Below are positions 1 to 11,048 of a DNA stretch of 64,000 nt, piece after piece. The position numbers were made by a program, and so were the translations under genes. The notes under the pieces were generated by a model. The model saw only the letters and a program-made list of their open reading frames with translations. It made no database searches and was not told the DNA's origin. Within the stretch, counting starts at the first letter, position 1; the number at the start of each line of letters is the position of its first letter. The stretch is from Topomyia yanbarensis (Eukaryota > Arthropoda > Insecta > Diptera > Culicidae). The DNA lies in the NCBI RefSeq assembly GCF_030247195.1, contig NC_080672.1, forward strand, positions 12,028,001-12,092,000, given 5' to 3'.

Positions 1-816
1 TCCGTTTTTCCGAAGAAGATATTGTTGCTGCCATTGAAAAATTGAAATCCTCGACATCGGCTGGTCCAGATGGGATTCCTGCTATTATTTTAAAAAGATA
101 CGCTAGAGCCCTTTCTGCTCCTCTAAAACTGATCTTTAATCAATCGTTGTCGCAAGGGACGTTTCCTCTGTGTTGGAAAAAGTCAGTTATGTTTCCTGTC
201 TTTAAAAAAGGTGATAAGCAGGACATAGCAAATTATCGAGGCATAACCTCTCTCTGTGTGGGGTCTAAGCTGTTCGAAATTCTAGTAAGCAATGTGTTGT
301 TCCGGGAAGCCAAAACATATATATCGACGGATGAACATGAGTTCTTCCCAGGTAGATCAACATCAACGAACTTAGCACAGTTCACTTCACATTGTATTAA
401 AAGTATGGAAGGCGGAGCACAAGTAGATACTATTTATACTGACCTTAAAGCAGCGTTTGATCGTGTTGATCACTCGCTCCTACTGGCGAAAATAGAAAGG
501 CTGGGTGCCTCACTCAACTTCACTAAGTGGCTGGAGTCATACCTTGTTGGCCGTACCCTATCTGTCAAACTAGGAAATATCGAATCACATAACTTCATAA
601 ATTTATCAGGTGAACCCCAGCGTAGTAATCTCGGACCCTTGCTGTTCTCCTTATTCTTCAATGACGTTTGTTATATCCTTCCACCAGGATGCAAACTTAT
701 CTATGCAGATGACCTTAAACTGTTCCTCATTGTGCGATCTGAATTGGACTGCATCGAACTACAGCGACAACTAGATGAGTTTTGTAACTGGTGTGCTCGA
801 AACCGGTTGACTCTCA
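1..816 (+). pseudogene. LINE reverse transcriptase domain (first part)
   Basis: Open from about position 42 to the insert. Reverse transcriptase motifs appear in order: SAGPDGIP, NYRGITSLC, YTDLKAAFDRVDHSLLL, a degraded template-grip motif GEPQRSNLGPLLF (usually GVPQGS) and the catalytic box IYADDLKLF with both aspartates. It would copy the element's RNA at a nicked target. The first amino acids and any endonuclease lie left of the window. The frame runs artificially into the palindromic insert and stops at about 875. Confidence 0.85.
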
Positions 817-975
817 TGTCGTTTTTCATTGAAAAACACTGGGGCGATGGATTGCACTGGTTTTGCACTTTCTAGCAGAAGTGGGAATGAAACAAGTCTA
901 GTGGCCTGCTCTTCTGCTAGAAAATGCAACACCAGTGCAATCCACCGCCCCGGTGTTTTTCAATGAAAAACCCCA
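817..975. mobile_element. 159-bp palindromic MITE-like insert inside the LINE
   Basis: Arms of about 61 bp are near-perfect inverted repeats: the arm starting GTTTTTCATTGAAAAACAC at 821 is mirrored by GTGTTTTTCAATGAAAAAC ending at 971. TCA at 814-816 and 976-978 may be a 3-bp target duplication. The insert interrupts the RT-to-thumb region of the LINE. It encodes nothing. Confidence 0.75.
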
Positions 976-978
976 TCA

Positions 979-1677
979 GTGTATCTAAATGCTCAGTAAT
1001 TTCTTTCACGCGTAAAAAATCCAATCTTGTGGTGTTATACTATCTCAGGGAGAATACTTGAAAGAGTGTCAATTGTCAGGGACCTTAGAATACTGCTGGA
1101 TTCTGAATTGACGTTCAGAGATCACTATTCCCACATCATTGCGAAAGCCAACAGGAACCTTGGTTTTATCATCAGAATAGCCAAAGAGTTTACTGATCCA
1201 TATTGCCTGAGAGCACTGAATTTCTCTCTCGTTCGCTCTGTCCTGGAAGCTTCAGCTATCATCTGGCGTCCGTATGCGAGTATCTGGATTAACAGGATTG
1301 AATCTATACAAGCTAGATTTCTCCGATTTGCTCTTAAATCTCTGCCATGGCGCAACCCGATAGAGCTGCCACCTAACATTGATCGTCGTCGTTTGCTTGA
1401 TATGGACACACTTTCAAAAAGACGAAATATCTCCAGAGCAGTCTTTGTAGGAAAAGTTCTAACAGGTGAAATAGATGCCCCAAATATACTTTCACAGATA
1501 AATGTAAACGCACCCCCTAGAAGCTTAAGATCGTGGGATTTTCTAAGACTCGACTATCAAAGTACTAATTATGGACAGAACGAACCCGTAAGGGCGATGT
1601 GTAGTGTTTTTAATAGTGTGTATGAATTTTTTGACTTCTCTGTTTCATGTGATATTTTTAGATGTATTATTAATTAA
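979..1677 (+). pseudogene. LINE ORF2 C-terminal region
   Basis: Resumes the LINE reading after the insert, with a frame disturbance, and is open from 1027 to the stop at 1677. It contains the thumb-type pattern ILLDSELTFRDHYSHI, the LVRSVLEASAIIWRPY stretch common to LINE C-termini, the arginine-rich IQARFLRFALKSLPWRNP, and ends with LDYQSTNYGQNEPVRAMC. No RNase H or zinc knuckle is seen. It is not an independent gene. Confidence 0.75.
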
Positions 1678-1838
1678 GTAATATAATGTAATTTAACGTG
1701 CAATATTGTTTAATGTGTATGTGTGAAAAGATAATGAGGTTTTTACGCGCATTTGGAGGGTGTCACACTAACTGCAAATGGGCTTTTCCTCATTCCATAT
1801 TTCATATTTCATGTAGACCTTGTAGGTCAGATGGAAAA

Positions 1839-1865
1839 TCAATAAATAAATAAATAAATAAATAA
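1839..1865 (+). repeat. (TAAA)n 3' tail of the LINE
   Basis: Six or so AATA/TAAA units directly after a conserved-looking 3' UTR. This is the simple-repeat tail left by target-primed reverse transcription and marks the 3' end of the element. Confidence 0.8.
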
Positions 1866-1928
1866 GACAATAGACCTCACGTAAACATTTCGGTACTCGG
1901 AAGCCAGCTGACGGGTTTGCTAGACAGT

Positions 1929-4172
1929 GCACAGTGGTCGCAATGGTACCAAAACGTGCGTTTAATTAATGGTGATCTAGGAGTTCATTTTAGCGTTTTG
2001 GTGTGTTAGGAACACTTTTTCAGAAAGGAAGCCCCCTTCTTTTGATGTATACTGAATTGTGATTAATCCACCTAAAAGTGAGATAGAAAATTTATTTCCA
2101 CTAACTTTCGAGATAGAGGCATGATGTCAATGACAAAGTTATAGAAAATTATCCTGTGAGAAAACTTGTTGAACATGTAAACTCTCCAAAATGTAATGGT
2201 GTTGTTTGTGGGAGGCACCCAAAAATCATTTTTTGATTATAACTTTTTTCTGAGATTTTTGCAATTCTTCAAATGTTCTATGAAGTAGTTGAAATTAAGA
2301 AATTACAGATATTTGTCGAAGACGTCAACATTTTTTATTTCAAAACTTAAGAGTTACTAAATAAGGTGGGTTGAAAATACCGCCATTTTGAACGCCAATT
2401 ACTAAAAGATGTGGAAATATGTGGAAGACATTTTGATTCTATGAGAAAGACAATGACAAGTACTACAAGAAAAAAGACTTCTCACAACGGGCATCCACCG
2501 GCCTGTACATAAAAAATACTTTCCGGCAATGTATGTTTTGCATTTTGTAACAAAATAATTACGACATTTTAGGCATAACTTTTTTAGCAATTGTTTCTAT
2601 GTGTATTTCTATTCTACGAATATTCTAAAAAAACTTTGGAAATGTCAAAGTACACATATGAATCCAAAACTCTTTGCTCTGTAGTCTCCAACTTACAAAT
2701 TATTTATAAACTAACACATCAACAAAAGTGATCATCTAAAAAATGTGCAAAATTTTTTGACTGTCTTTACAAGAGTAAAAACCATTACATATAGTATTGG
2801 GGTAACTGCGCCCTAATTCATCTTAGCTCCTCTATTCATCCCACCCATTTGAACTCATTAGTTGGAGAAGTATCTGCTATCTCTATTCAATGCATTAGCT
2901 CAAACGCGAGCATTTTACAATTTTCAGAAAAAAAGTCTAACTGTACTGCTTCCTATAAACGAAGCAAAGATGATGATACTTATTTAAGCGCAATCCAGTC
3001 ATTCTAAGTCGAGTTATCAACGAAAAAGTGTGACACCCCACTAATGAGATGGATAAGAGCTCGTCTACTCTATATGCCATTTTCATGAAACGATTACGTG
3101 GAAGGAATTGTCAATAATTCTTTTGCAAGCAAGCATTGAATGATTAAATATTTGAAATGAACCCTCAAAAAGGCAAGCGAAAATTGTGACTTCATAAAGC
3201 AAGAGCCTCTTTTTTGTCGTTTTACCAGGGAGAGAATCGAAAGCCCGAAAACGCTCGATCATTTGTATTTTGAAATACAAGTACATTGAATCTAGAGAAC
3301 TGTAACTAGCCGAGCCTCTGAGACCCCTTGTCTTTTTGAGGGTTAAATATTAAAAGAGAGTAGAAAATATTTTTCTAAAGATTTTCTAGAAAGTCTGATC
3401 CTAAATAGCAACGTTGATATCTAATACTCTTCGCAATGGTTCCTGCTCATGAAAATACAGTAAACCTTTTTAAACGTTTCTAGTGTTAACTTTCCAAATA
3501 CTGTTAATTTATGAAAAACTCGTAAGTGTCAGATAACAGAAATTCAAAGTTCACGATTTATATGCGTATTTATGATTTTTTAGAATATTCAACATATAGA
3601 AAGAAATCACTAAAAAAGTTATGTTTAAAAAGTCGTACTTACTTTGCTACAAAATGCAAAACATACATTGCCGGAAAGCATTTTTTATATACAGGCCGGT
3701 GGATGCCCGTTGTGAGAAGTATTTTTTCTTGTAGTATTATTTAGTAACTCTTAAGTTTTGAAATAAAAAATGTTGACGTCTTCGACAAATATCTGTAATT
3801 TCTTAATTTCAACTACTTCATAGAACATTTGAAGAATTGCAAAAATCTCAGAAAAAAGTTATAATCAAAAAATGATTTTTGGGTGCCTCCCACAAACAAC
3901 ACCATTACATTTTGGAGAGTTTACATGTTCAACAAGTTTTCTCACAGGATAATTTTCTACAACTTTGTCATTGACATCATGCCTCTATCTCGAAAGTTAG
4001 TGGAAATAAATTTTCTATCTCACTTTTAGGTGGATTAATCACAATTCAGTATACATCAAAAGAAGGGGGCTTCCTTTCTGAAAAAGTGTTCCTAACACAC
4101 CAAAACGCTAAAATGAACTCCTAGATCACCATTAATTAAACGCACGTTTTGGTACCATTGCGACCACTGTGC
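1929..4172. mobile_element. Foldback-type element with arms of 430 to about 700 bp
   Basis: The left arm 1929-2361 and right arm 3741-4172 are almost perfect reverse complements; the one mismatch I noticed is near 2141. Both arms end in GCACAGTGGTCGCAATGGTA. The similarity continues at a lower level between about 2460-2665 and 3540-3740, interrupted on the left by an extra stretch of about 97 bp (2362-2458). The central part, about 2670-3540, shows no coding sequence. The class (hAT- or P-like foldback) is undecided because I could not identify a clean target duplication. Confidence 0.85.
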
Positions 4173-4174
4173 AA

Positions 4175-4413
4175 CAGCGTGTCTAACGAACCATCTGCGA
4201 AACTAGACGACAATCAAGAAGAAGCTGTGACAGCTGGATCGGTGAACTGTGCGACGTCGCTGATGTTGAAACAACAAGCACTACTTTCGACTGCAGAAGT
4301 GCTTGTGAGCGGATTTCGAAACACCAGTTCTACGTGTCGTGCTTTGTTAGACTCGGAGTATGACTCAAATCTAATTACCGAGGCGTTTGCTGTTAAACCT
4401 AATCATGGAACCT
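4175..4413 (+). pseudogene. BEL/Pao aspartic protease fragment
   Basis: A short reading reads ALLSTAEVLV followed by CRALLDSEYDSNLITEAFA. This matches the BEL/Pao pol protease pattern, where the active-site motif is LLDSGS and is followed by an NLIT-like segment. The active-site glycine-serine is lost here (LLDSEY). It abuts the foldback element's right arm, so the foldback may have inserted into this copy. No gag or RT follows on the same strand. Confidence 0.6.
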
Positions 4414-4415
4414 AG

Positions 4416-4790
4416 GAATGTATAATAAATTTGAATAAAATTAAGTAAAATGCATTTAATTTCAATTTTTGCATCAACTTTGTACTTCCTCGCATAAAAG
4501 ATTGTTTAACAATCTTCCTACGCTGATCCACTTTGTTCGATGTTTTGTTGAATGTAGGGCTGGTTTTTGTAGGGTTTTGATGTCTTACACGCAACGCAAA
4601 ATGCATTATGAATTTCTATTTTGATGGAAAGAAATGCATTTAATTTCGCTGATTTTAAAAATGCATCACAAGTGATCTGCCCCTAGATCCAGCCTCTTTC
4701 CGAGAAGCGCAGCTAGGCTTAACTTCGTTCTTGAGTTATGAGAGGAACTTAGGATAAAACGGATCCAACATTTCGTGTGAACAGCTATCT
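4416..4790. other. Non-coding flank with weak BEL/Pao similarity
   Basis: AT-rich DNA with no credible ORF. On the minus strand, 4680-4790 resembles the stretch at 8160-8280 (a CGCTTCTCGG..AGAGG core and a TTTCGTGTG..AACAG region), which I read as BEL/Pao pol around the RNase H to integrase junction. This suggests a second decayed copy. Confidence 0.4.
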
Positions 4791-5017
4791 TCAATTGGTC
4801 GGTGTTAAGTCAGACCGGACTAAGTCGCAAAACATCAAAAAATGAGATAAAGAATTTCGTCAACTACATACATTCGACTTTTGCCAGATTTGATATATGT
4901 AACAATAAACAAGAATTATTGCAAAAATTAATTTCCAATCATAATGTTCTGCGGTTCAAACTTTAAACTCGTTTTTCTCGAAATGAATATTTTGTCACTT
5001 AGTCCGGTCTGACTTAA

Positions 5018-7482
5018 GGGGTTATATATGGTGAGATGCTGGAAAAAAGGGTAAAGTTTGAATTTTTATAAAGGTATGTAGCCATATTTTTATGAAATAC
5101 TTGTTATACGTTTAGCGTAGTACAATGTCCAATTTGCAAAATCCACTTGAGAAAATAAAAAAAATATTAATAAATGTCGAAGCTATAGCAATTTCCGCAA
5201 AACGTGTTTTTTTGAAAGAGATTTGCCGTGACTACGATTCCAGCCCAACAGCTCAACAGAAACTATCGAACTAAAAAAAATCATTAGTATATGTACCTGT
5301 GGTGTACTTGAACGATCGATTATAAAAAAATCTTCTTTTTGGAAACGGGGACGATTTTTCCAAAAAAAATGATTAAAAAATTCATAACAACAATATGAAA
5401 ATTTTGACGAAAAAATGGAATCGTTCAAGGACACAGCAGTTAAATTACGAACAAGTCAAAACAAAATTTTTTGAGATCGGTTGAAAACTTTTCCGGTAAT
5501 CGTAGTCACCGCAAAGACGCTTTTGGGAACAGGCCCGTAGGCAGGATTTTGTTTCGGGAGGGGCTTAAAACTTATTGCATATATGTATTAATTCTGATGA
5601 CTTGAGATAGTCACTGGAAACTGAACGTAATTATGAAAAGTTCTTAGTGAAAACAATTCCAAAACTAAGACAATAAACACTAAAAAAATATTGAACTCTT
5701 GAATATTCAAAAGTTCAAAGTCTTTAGGGCTGCTTGAAAATGCTACACATTCTAGACTACACGTTTACAAGGTTTAGAAGACGCTAAATTTGAATGAGTA
5801 GAAAAATATCCAAAAATCCGTCTCACGAAACTTTACACGCATTTGCTAATCAGGAACGAAACCACCGTCAAGGTTGTCTCCATGAATAGGAATATATCAC
5901 TGTGAAATCCAAATTTACCGTTGCAAAGAATGTCCGAACAAAATGAATCTCTAAATTTGCTTCAAATCTTCTGATAAGGCAGGTGATTTGTAGATGCGGA
6001 AAATAGGTTCAACTCCTATTTTCAAGATCAGGCGTCTTGCTACAATTACTAGTTCTGTGACTTCATCCGAAGTTTGCGCTAACTCAACTTTATGAAATTT
6101 TCAATTTAAATTATACGTACGTACGTAATCATAACAATCCTAAGAAAAATACATGTTTTTTATGACTCTCGTGGGGGAATGGGTTAAAGAGTATCTTTGA
6201 CAATATTATTAGGCAACTGAGAATAACTATCTATTTATATATTTAAGCAGATTCTTTTTCGATACTTTTTATATCATTGGACTTACGAATTAAAAATATC
6301 GTAGACTGATTTTCCTAGATCCCTGAAACTATAGTAAAAGTCAAAATGTAAAGTGAATGCAAAAACTACTGATTTCACTACAAATCAAGAATAAGAACCT
6401 TTGCTCTATTGACTTTCAGCAATCTTGCAAAACTGTTGGAACTTGTGAGGATTACCTAGATTAAGTTAATATTATATTTGAACATTTGAAGGTTTTATTT
6501 CGGAATTCATGGATTTTTGAACAATGTTCATTTCTATTTCGCTATTGTACATTTCCGTGTCATCATCGTAGTTGCTGTAGTAGATATCTGATTTCTTCCT
6601 TGCTTCTCGCCCTCAATAATTGCCCTTCCGAACGGATTCCATTTCTCCCAAATGTGACATTAATCTGCGAGTAAGCGGTATCCGATCTTGTAGCGGAACA
6701 TTGATTTTCTCATCGTCCTCAGGATCTTAATTATAGAATTGTCACACACAACCATGTGCTCGAAATGAATGGTTTCTTCTGGGCTAATTTGTTGAGCGCT
6801 AAATGCCTGACATGGTAGAACTCGATTAAGGCGGCTTCCGAAAGTCTAACCTCCATTTACACCTTCAGGAAATGTTCCACATTATGAATGCTCGGTCCTA
6901 TGGGAATAATCAATAATTTTATAATCACCGTATTTGGCTGGAGCACCACTTGTTGCTTCTGCTACTCACTGATCTCGACAGATTACTACAGCAACAATTA
7001 TAGTAACAGTTTCTTTTATTCTTCAGACAAGGTACACCATATAAAAGTTACTATTTTTGTCGTTCGCTTCGCACTGGCTCGAGCAAAAGCATAAAGCACA
7101 CTGAATTTCGTGACCATTGCCTTTTGTGGTTAGAAATAGTCTTCTTCAACTTTTTCTCAATAATTTGTTTAAACCAAATGAACAAATTTTGTTAAAAGTC
7201 ACTGGTTTTTTAATTTTTTTTTAAATTTCGGGAGAGGCTTTAGCCCCCTAGCCCCCCCCCCCTCTGGCTGCGTACCTGTTTGGGAAACATGATTTCGAGA
7301 TAATCGCGTTTAAAGTTTCAAGTATAAGCAACGTCTCCATAAGGGAGCAAGATGAAAAACGCTACAACTTTGCATCAACTGCTCCGATCTCTTTATAAAT
7401 TTTAGGTAACATTCTTAAGAACCTTTACGATAGAAGAATAAAAAATTTCGATTTTTTGGGCGACCTCAACATATATAACCCC
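5018..7482. mobile_element. TTAA-specific (piggyBac-like) non-autonomous element
   Basis: The ends are GGGGTTATATATG at 5018 and CATATATAACCCC ending at 7482, with TTAA on both sides (5014-5017 and 7483-7486). TTAA duplication is the hallmark of piggyBac-type transposition. Removing the nested hAT-like element leaves about 708 bp with no coding capacity, so it needed a transposase from elsewhere. Confidence 0.8.
5530..7278. mobile_element. hAT-like element with 8-bp duplication
   Basis: The left end is CAGGCCCGTAGGCAGG at 5530; the right end CTGGCTGCGTACCTG finishes at 7278. The 8 bp TTTGGGAA is repeated exactly at 5522-5529 and 7279-7286, as expected for hAT transposition. Subterminal parts are also mirrored (GGGAGGGGCTT near 5558; GGGAGAGGCTT and a run of C near 7230-7262). 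The 1749-bp interior shows only short ORFs (for example 6486-6674) without a recognisable BED finger or hAT dimerisation region, so it looks non-autonomous. Confidence 0.85.
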
Positions 7483-7500
7483 TTAACACCGACCAATTGA

Positions 7501-8140
7501 TACCCTGGACTATTACCATCAAAAAATCAACTTTTTATTATTCGCTTTCAGCCTCTTTCTGATATGGTGGACGGCGGATGCTACACTTTTTGCAAGTCCT
7601 TTGTGCGTGAAAAATAATGTGATCTGTGGGCCGAATCTGGTATTCAGTCGAATATCGAGTAAACAGATTAGTGAAAATGTCAGCATCGGTATTGGTCTGT
7701 GGTTTGCAGTCAGACCAGCCACTCGGATCACCAACGATGCCTTCTTCGTCAACTTCATCTGAGATTTTTAATTGTTGCGGTATCCCATCTAAGCGGAATG
7801 CTTGGAATAGGTAGCATAACGGTGGTTCCTCAAGCCTGCACCTGTTATAGATCAGCCAAATGAATTTGGTGAGATCAATCTAATTTATAATTAATTTTTA
7901 TTATCCATTTCCTTGAATATTATATAAATCACTCCAAACTCACATCCCATTTTTGTTCTAACATCCGTAGTGCCTATGGAGATTGTGTGGGTTTCCCGCA
8001 TCTTCTTAAGTAGGTATTCAACTAACATTTCCTTCCCTTTAGCGATCGTAAGGACATGGCCAGGTGTGCAGTGAGTTCACGTTTCGTGCAGTCATTCTAA
8101 CTATCTTCAATCGAATCCCCGGATTTTACATAAGAATTGA
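7501..8140. other. Unassigned DNA, possibly decayed BEL/Pao
   Basis: Small ORFs on both strands (7519-7758 minus, 7626-7814 plus) show no motif I recognise. Position between BEL/Pao pieces suggests more of the same retroelement, but this cannot be shown from the sequence. Confidence 0.3.
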
Positions 8141-8159
8141 TACTTTTGAAAAGCCGCAT

Positions 8160-9200
8160 TCAGTTTCTTGCCGAGAAGCACAGCCGATCAGCATCAATCA
8201 GCCTCCTTCTGAAATGTAGAGACAGAGTTAATTTTATACTTAAGTTACGGGATGAACTGGGGTAAAACGAGTGCACACGTTTCGGGCGATCAGTCGTTTT
8301 ACTATCAGTCTGACGAGTAGCAAAACCGCCTGCAATTCTGCTCGAGGAGTGGTGATAGCATTGATTTGTTCCCTTTCCATCCATAGTGGGGAGATTTACT
8401 GCAAATTAGTTCCAGTTTGATCGGACCGTTTTAGTATATTCATCTTAACAACCGCCACTCGGTTCCAATGAACTGTGAACGAACTGGGTTATCCCAATTG
8501 ATTTACAACTCTACTACTTTTCGCAATATTAGCTTTGCAGTTGTTACAAGCGCATCGAATACACTAGACAGCTGAATTGGAAGTTTCCTGGGGATTACTT
8601 CGTTTAAGTCGTCCTGGTCCGAAACCAACACAAAAACCAGTTCCCTATCGGATTCCACGCCACGCTCAAAATCTTTACGATCATTTTTGAGTTGTCGATA
8701 ACAATGAAAGAGTTTCCTCGTAGTTTTTCTAAAGTATCCAAGCGGTCAGCACACACCTTGTGAGCACCAAAATAGCCCATAGCTAGTAGGGTCGTCAGTT
8801 CGGTCGAGGTTATTAATCATAGCAACCCTGTTTGAATGGCTGCATCTGCCATACGGGAGCGTTAGGTGGTAAGCCTAGTTTACACTTGTATAATGATGGA
8901 GCTATTCAAACAGGATTGCTATGATTAATAATAAAATCCACTTGTTTTGAAGTCATGTTGCTTTTTTAGTCAATAACTTTTCTCAGCGAATTTTCACAAA
9001 CTTACAATGGTCCACGAATGTGTTCAGTAGACGAATAGCTTTAGAAATATATAGTGCTCTCATGAATTGATTGATGAGGTGTTAGAAAATCGGCACCCAT
9101 CAGGATATTGTCCACGTAAGTTTCCTTGTCAACGATGGTGGCTAAGACACAAAATCAAGATATATTTATTTTGAAGTGGTGAACAGTCTGACAATACTCT
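8160..9200 (-). pseudogene. BEL/Pao pol remnant (RT, RNase H, integrase start)
   Basis: Read on the minus strand, in broken frames but in correct order: TYVDNILMGAD near 9100 (BEL/Pao reverse transcriptase box, normally YVDD, second aspartate lost); a connection region with SVAWNPIGNWF and SVFDALVTTAKLILRK near 8560-8690; TTPRAELQAVLLLVRL near 8330 (RNase H-proximal IPRLEL motif); and RRRLIDADRLCFSARN near 8170 (the GGRL..A motif before the integrase zinc finger). The region between RNase H and GGRL is shortened, and stops are numerous. A small MITE at 8810-8931 interrupts it. Confidence 0.65.
8810..8931. mobile_element. Small MITE (about 120 bp)
   Basis: TATTAATCATAGCAACCCTG at 8811 is mirrored by CAGGATTGCTATGATTAATA ending at 8930. 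The roughly 30-bp inverted repeat also covers TTTGAATGGCT / AGCTATTCAAA. It sits between the RT box and the connection region of the BEL/Pao remnant. No coding content. Confidence 0.7.
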
Positions 9201-11048
9201 CGAGACTTGTACAAGCGGTCGCAGTAACTGGTAAATCTTCGGAGGTTTACCAACAATAAGGTTGCCGAAAGTTGGACAGTAGAGGCAGAAAATATTGAAC
9301 TAGAGGAGTCGTCGAGAATCTGGTCCAGGAGTTGGATTCGAGAAGCAACAGTCAGGACAATACCTATGGATGAGTACAGTGGCTAATCTGGTTATGTTGT
9401 AGAGTAAAGCACCCTCTCTACTACACATAAGGCAGCCAATAAAGATTATTAATAATGAATTAATTTCTATCAACATACTTCGGATATGAAACAGATCGAA
9501 TTAACGAAAGACAATTTTATTACTGACATAAATATCATGAATATATTTCTACAACTTTTCATTTTTAATAGTATCCTTCCAAGTGTTTTATTGAGAAAAA
9601 ATCGCGAATTCGCAAAGCTGCGACACGTTACTAGTTTAGTTTGTTTGTTTTTTTTTTCACTATCATAGTACTCTGGAACAGTTTGCATTTAGACTTTTGA
9701 AAAGTGAATCCTCATTTGCTTAAATAATTGTTTCCAGTTCGATCTATGTGCTTTCTCTTTAGTTAAGTGTAGCTTTCTTCTGCTGACTAATAATTGGTTT
9801 TGTTCTGTTTTGTGTCAGAATGGAATTCATTAAAGTTTTGCTTTGTTTGATTGAACAGTAACTGCTTATCCCGGTTGCCCCGTTAAAATTTAATAATTAC
9901 ACAACTTTGCTGTATTAATCGATCAACATTTACACGACTGGCTGCTTGCAATGAATACAATATAGTTATTGTTCGGCTAGTCGCGGCTGTGGTGGGCAGC
10001 AGGATTGATTTGCTTTCTAGATTGTAATCAATAGTATAATCCAAAGTCAATATAAATAATTGCTGTCCGTTCAGCTCGAAACTATTTTGGCTTTCGTATG
10101 CTTCACGAGTGTTACTTAATTACCATCATAAGTTATTCTGTTTTTTTTTCAATTACTTAAATTTTTGTGTATCTCAAAAGTTTTTTAAGGTTAGTTCACC
10201 TCACTTATCGGCTAGTAACGTAATTGTTTAATTGTACATTTCGCAAATACCTAGCAAACACCTGGCGTCCACTTTGTTACTTTGTTCTTTGTGTGTGTGT
10301 GTTGGTTAGGCGTAAAGCTTACCGCAACCCTGCGTTAGTCAATTTATTATTTGTTTTCCGTATCGGACATTTGAGTTTTGTTGATTTAGAAAAATCGTTG
10401 TTCTACTACAAATTGTGTTATAATTCTGTTGTTCAAATTTGAGTATGTTTTCCCTGACTCGGCTAAGCCGAGATACGTTTGCGTCGAATGAAAAGAAAAA
10501 AATCTTCAAATATCTCAAAACCTCGAGAAAAGAACTTGTCGCTTGATAATCGAAGCAAGCTTTGCTCGATTCGAGAGATGCTCACGTCAATTTTGCTTCG
10601 GTACAGTGTGTGTGTGTGTATTATTGATTCATTTGAGTGTTTTCTAATGCTCTGATACGCGATTGGGGCACTGAATTCCGTTGACAGATTGAAGAAAATT
10701 CCTTCGCACTGTTTGTTGAGGTTCCAAAAACAAATTGATGGACTGTTGATCACCAGGCAATTGTTTCCTCTTACTAGAGAATTTCAACGATGTCACATTG
10801 TTCTACATTAAAATCTGCTCATTTAGCTACAACAAATTATGGGTTTTTGGACAAACCTGATTTTTCTTCTCCTTCTCCCGTAGTACGGTATGTGTAGAGA
10901 AAAATTCTCCCTTTCAGATCCCGGCTCCTGCTAAAACCTACTGCTGCTGTTCGGAGGATGGCGACATTTGGCGGTTTTGCGGTTCAATCGAAGACGACTG
11001 CAGTTGGATCGGGTCTGGAAGAGTGAATCTTTTCCCTACGGCAAAATC
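9200..11048. other. Non-coding region downstream of Mkp3, probably including its 3' UTR
   Basis: The Mkp3 stop codon is at 11049-11051 on the minus strand, so transcription continues into this stretch. It is AT-rich with a CA/TG microsatellite near 10289 and 10607 and no credible ORF. I cannot place the polyadenylation site: candidate TTTATT strings occur but none is distinctive. The BEL/Pao remnant may extend into 9200-9420. Confidence 0.4.

Larger units (their letters stand above)
1..1865 (+). mobile_element. Non-LTR (LINE) retrotransposon, 5' end outside window
   Basis: A reverse transcriptase runs in from the window edge, followed by the long C-terminal region typical of LINE ORF2, a short 3' UTR and a (TAAA)n tail ending near 1865. 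No RNase H domain is visible, which fits a Jockey/CR1/L2-like group better than the I/R1/LOA groups; the clade is not settled. The copy is dead: it is split by a 159-bp palindromic insert at 817-975 and carries frame damage around it. The sequence past 1865 is unrelated. Confidence 0.85.
4791..7500. mobile_element. MITE with 35-bp TIRs, split by a later TTAA insertion
   Basis: The left end starts TCAATTGGTCGGTGTTAAG at 4791. Its perfect reverse complement occurs in two pieces on the right: 4997-5017 and 7483-7500. The pieces join exactly at a TTAA, so the right TIR was interrupted by a TTAA-targeting element. Without that insertion the MITE would be about 241 bp. No flanking duplication is obvious. 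Confidence 0.8.

Noticed and set aside
4809..5013. A separate 205-bp TTAA element next to the larger one
   Set aside because: GTCAGACCGG..CCGGTCTGAC between two TTAA sites looked like its own transposon, but the sequences outside (4791-4804 and 7487-7500) extend the same inverted repeat. One MITE interrupted at TTAA explains everything more simply.
6008..6020. GGTTCAACTCC, a B-box match inside the first hAT-like element
   Set aside because: No A-box at a suitable distance and no tRNA-like pairing around it.
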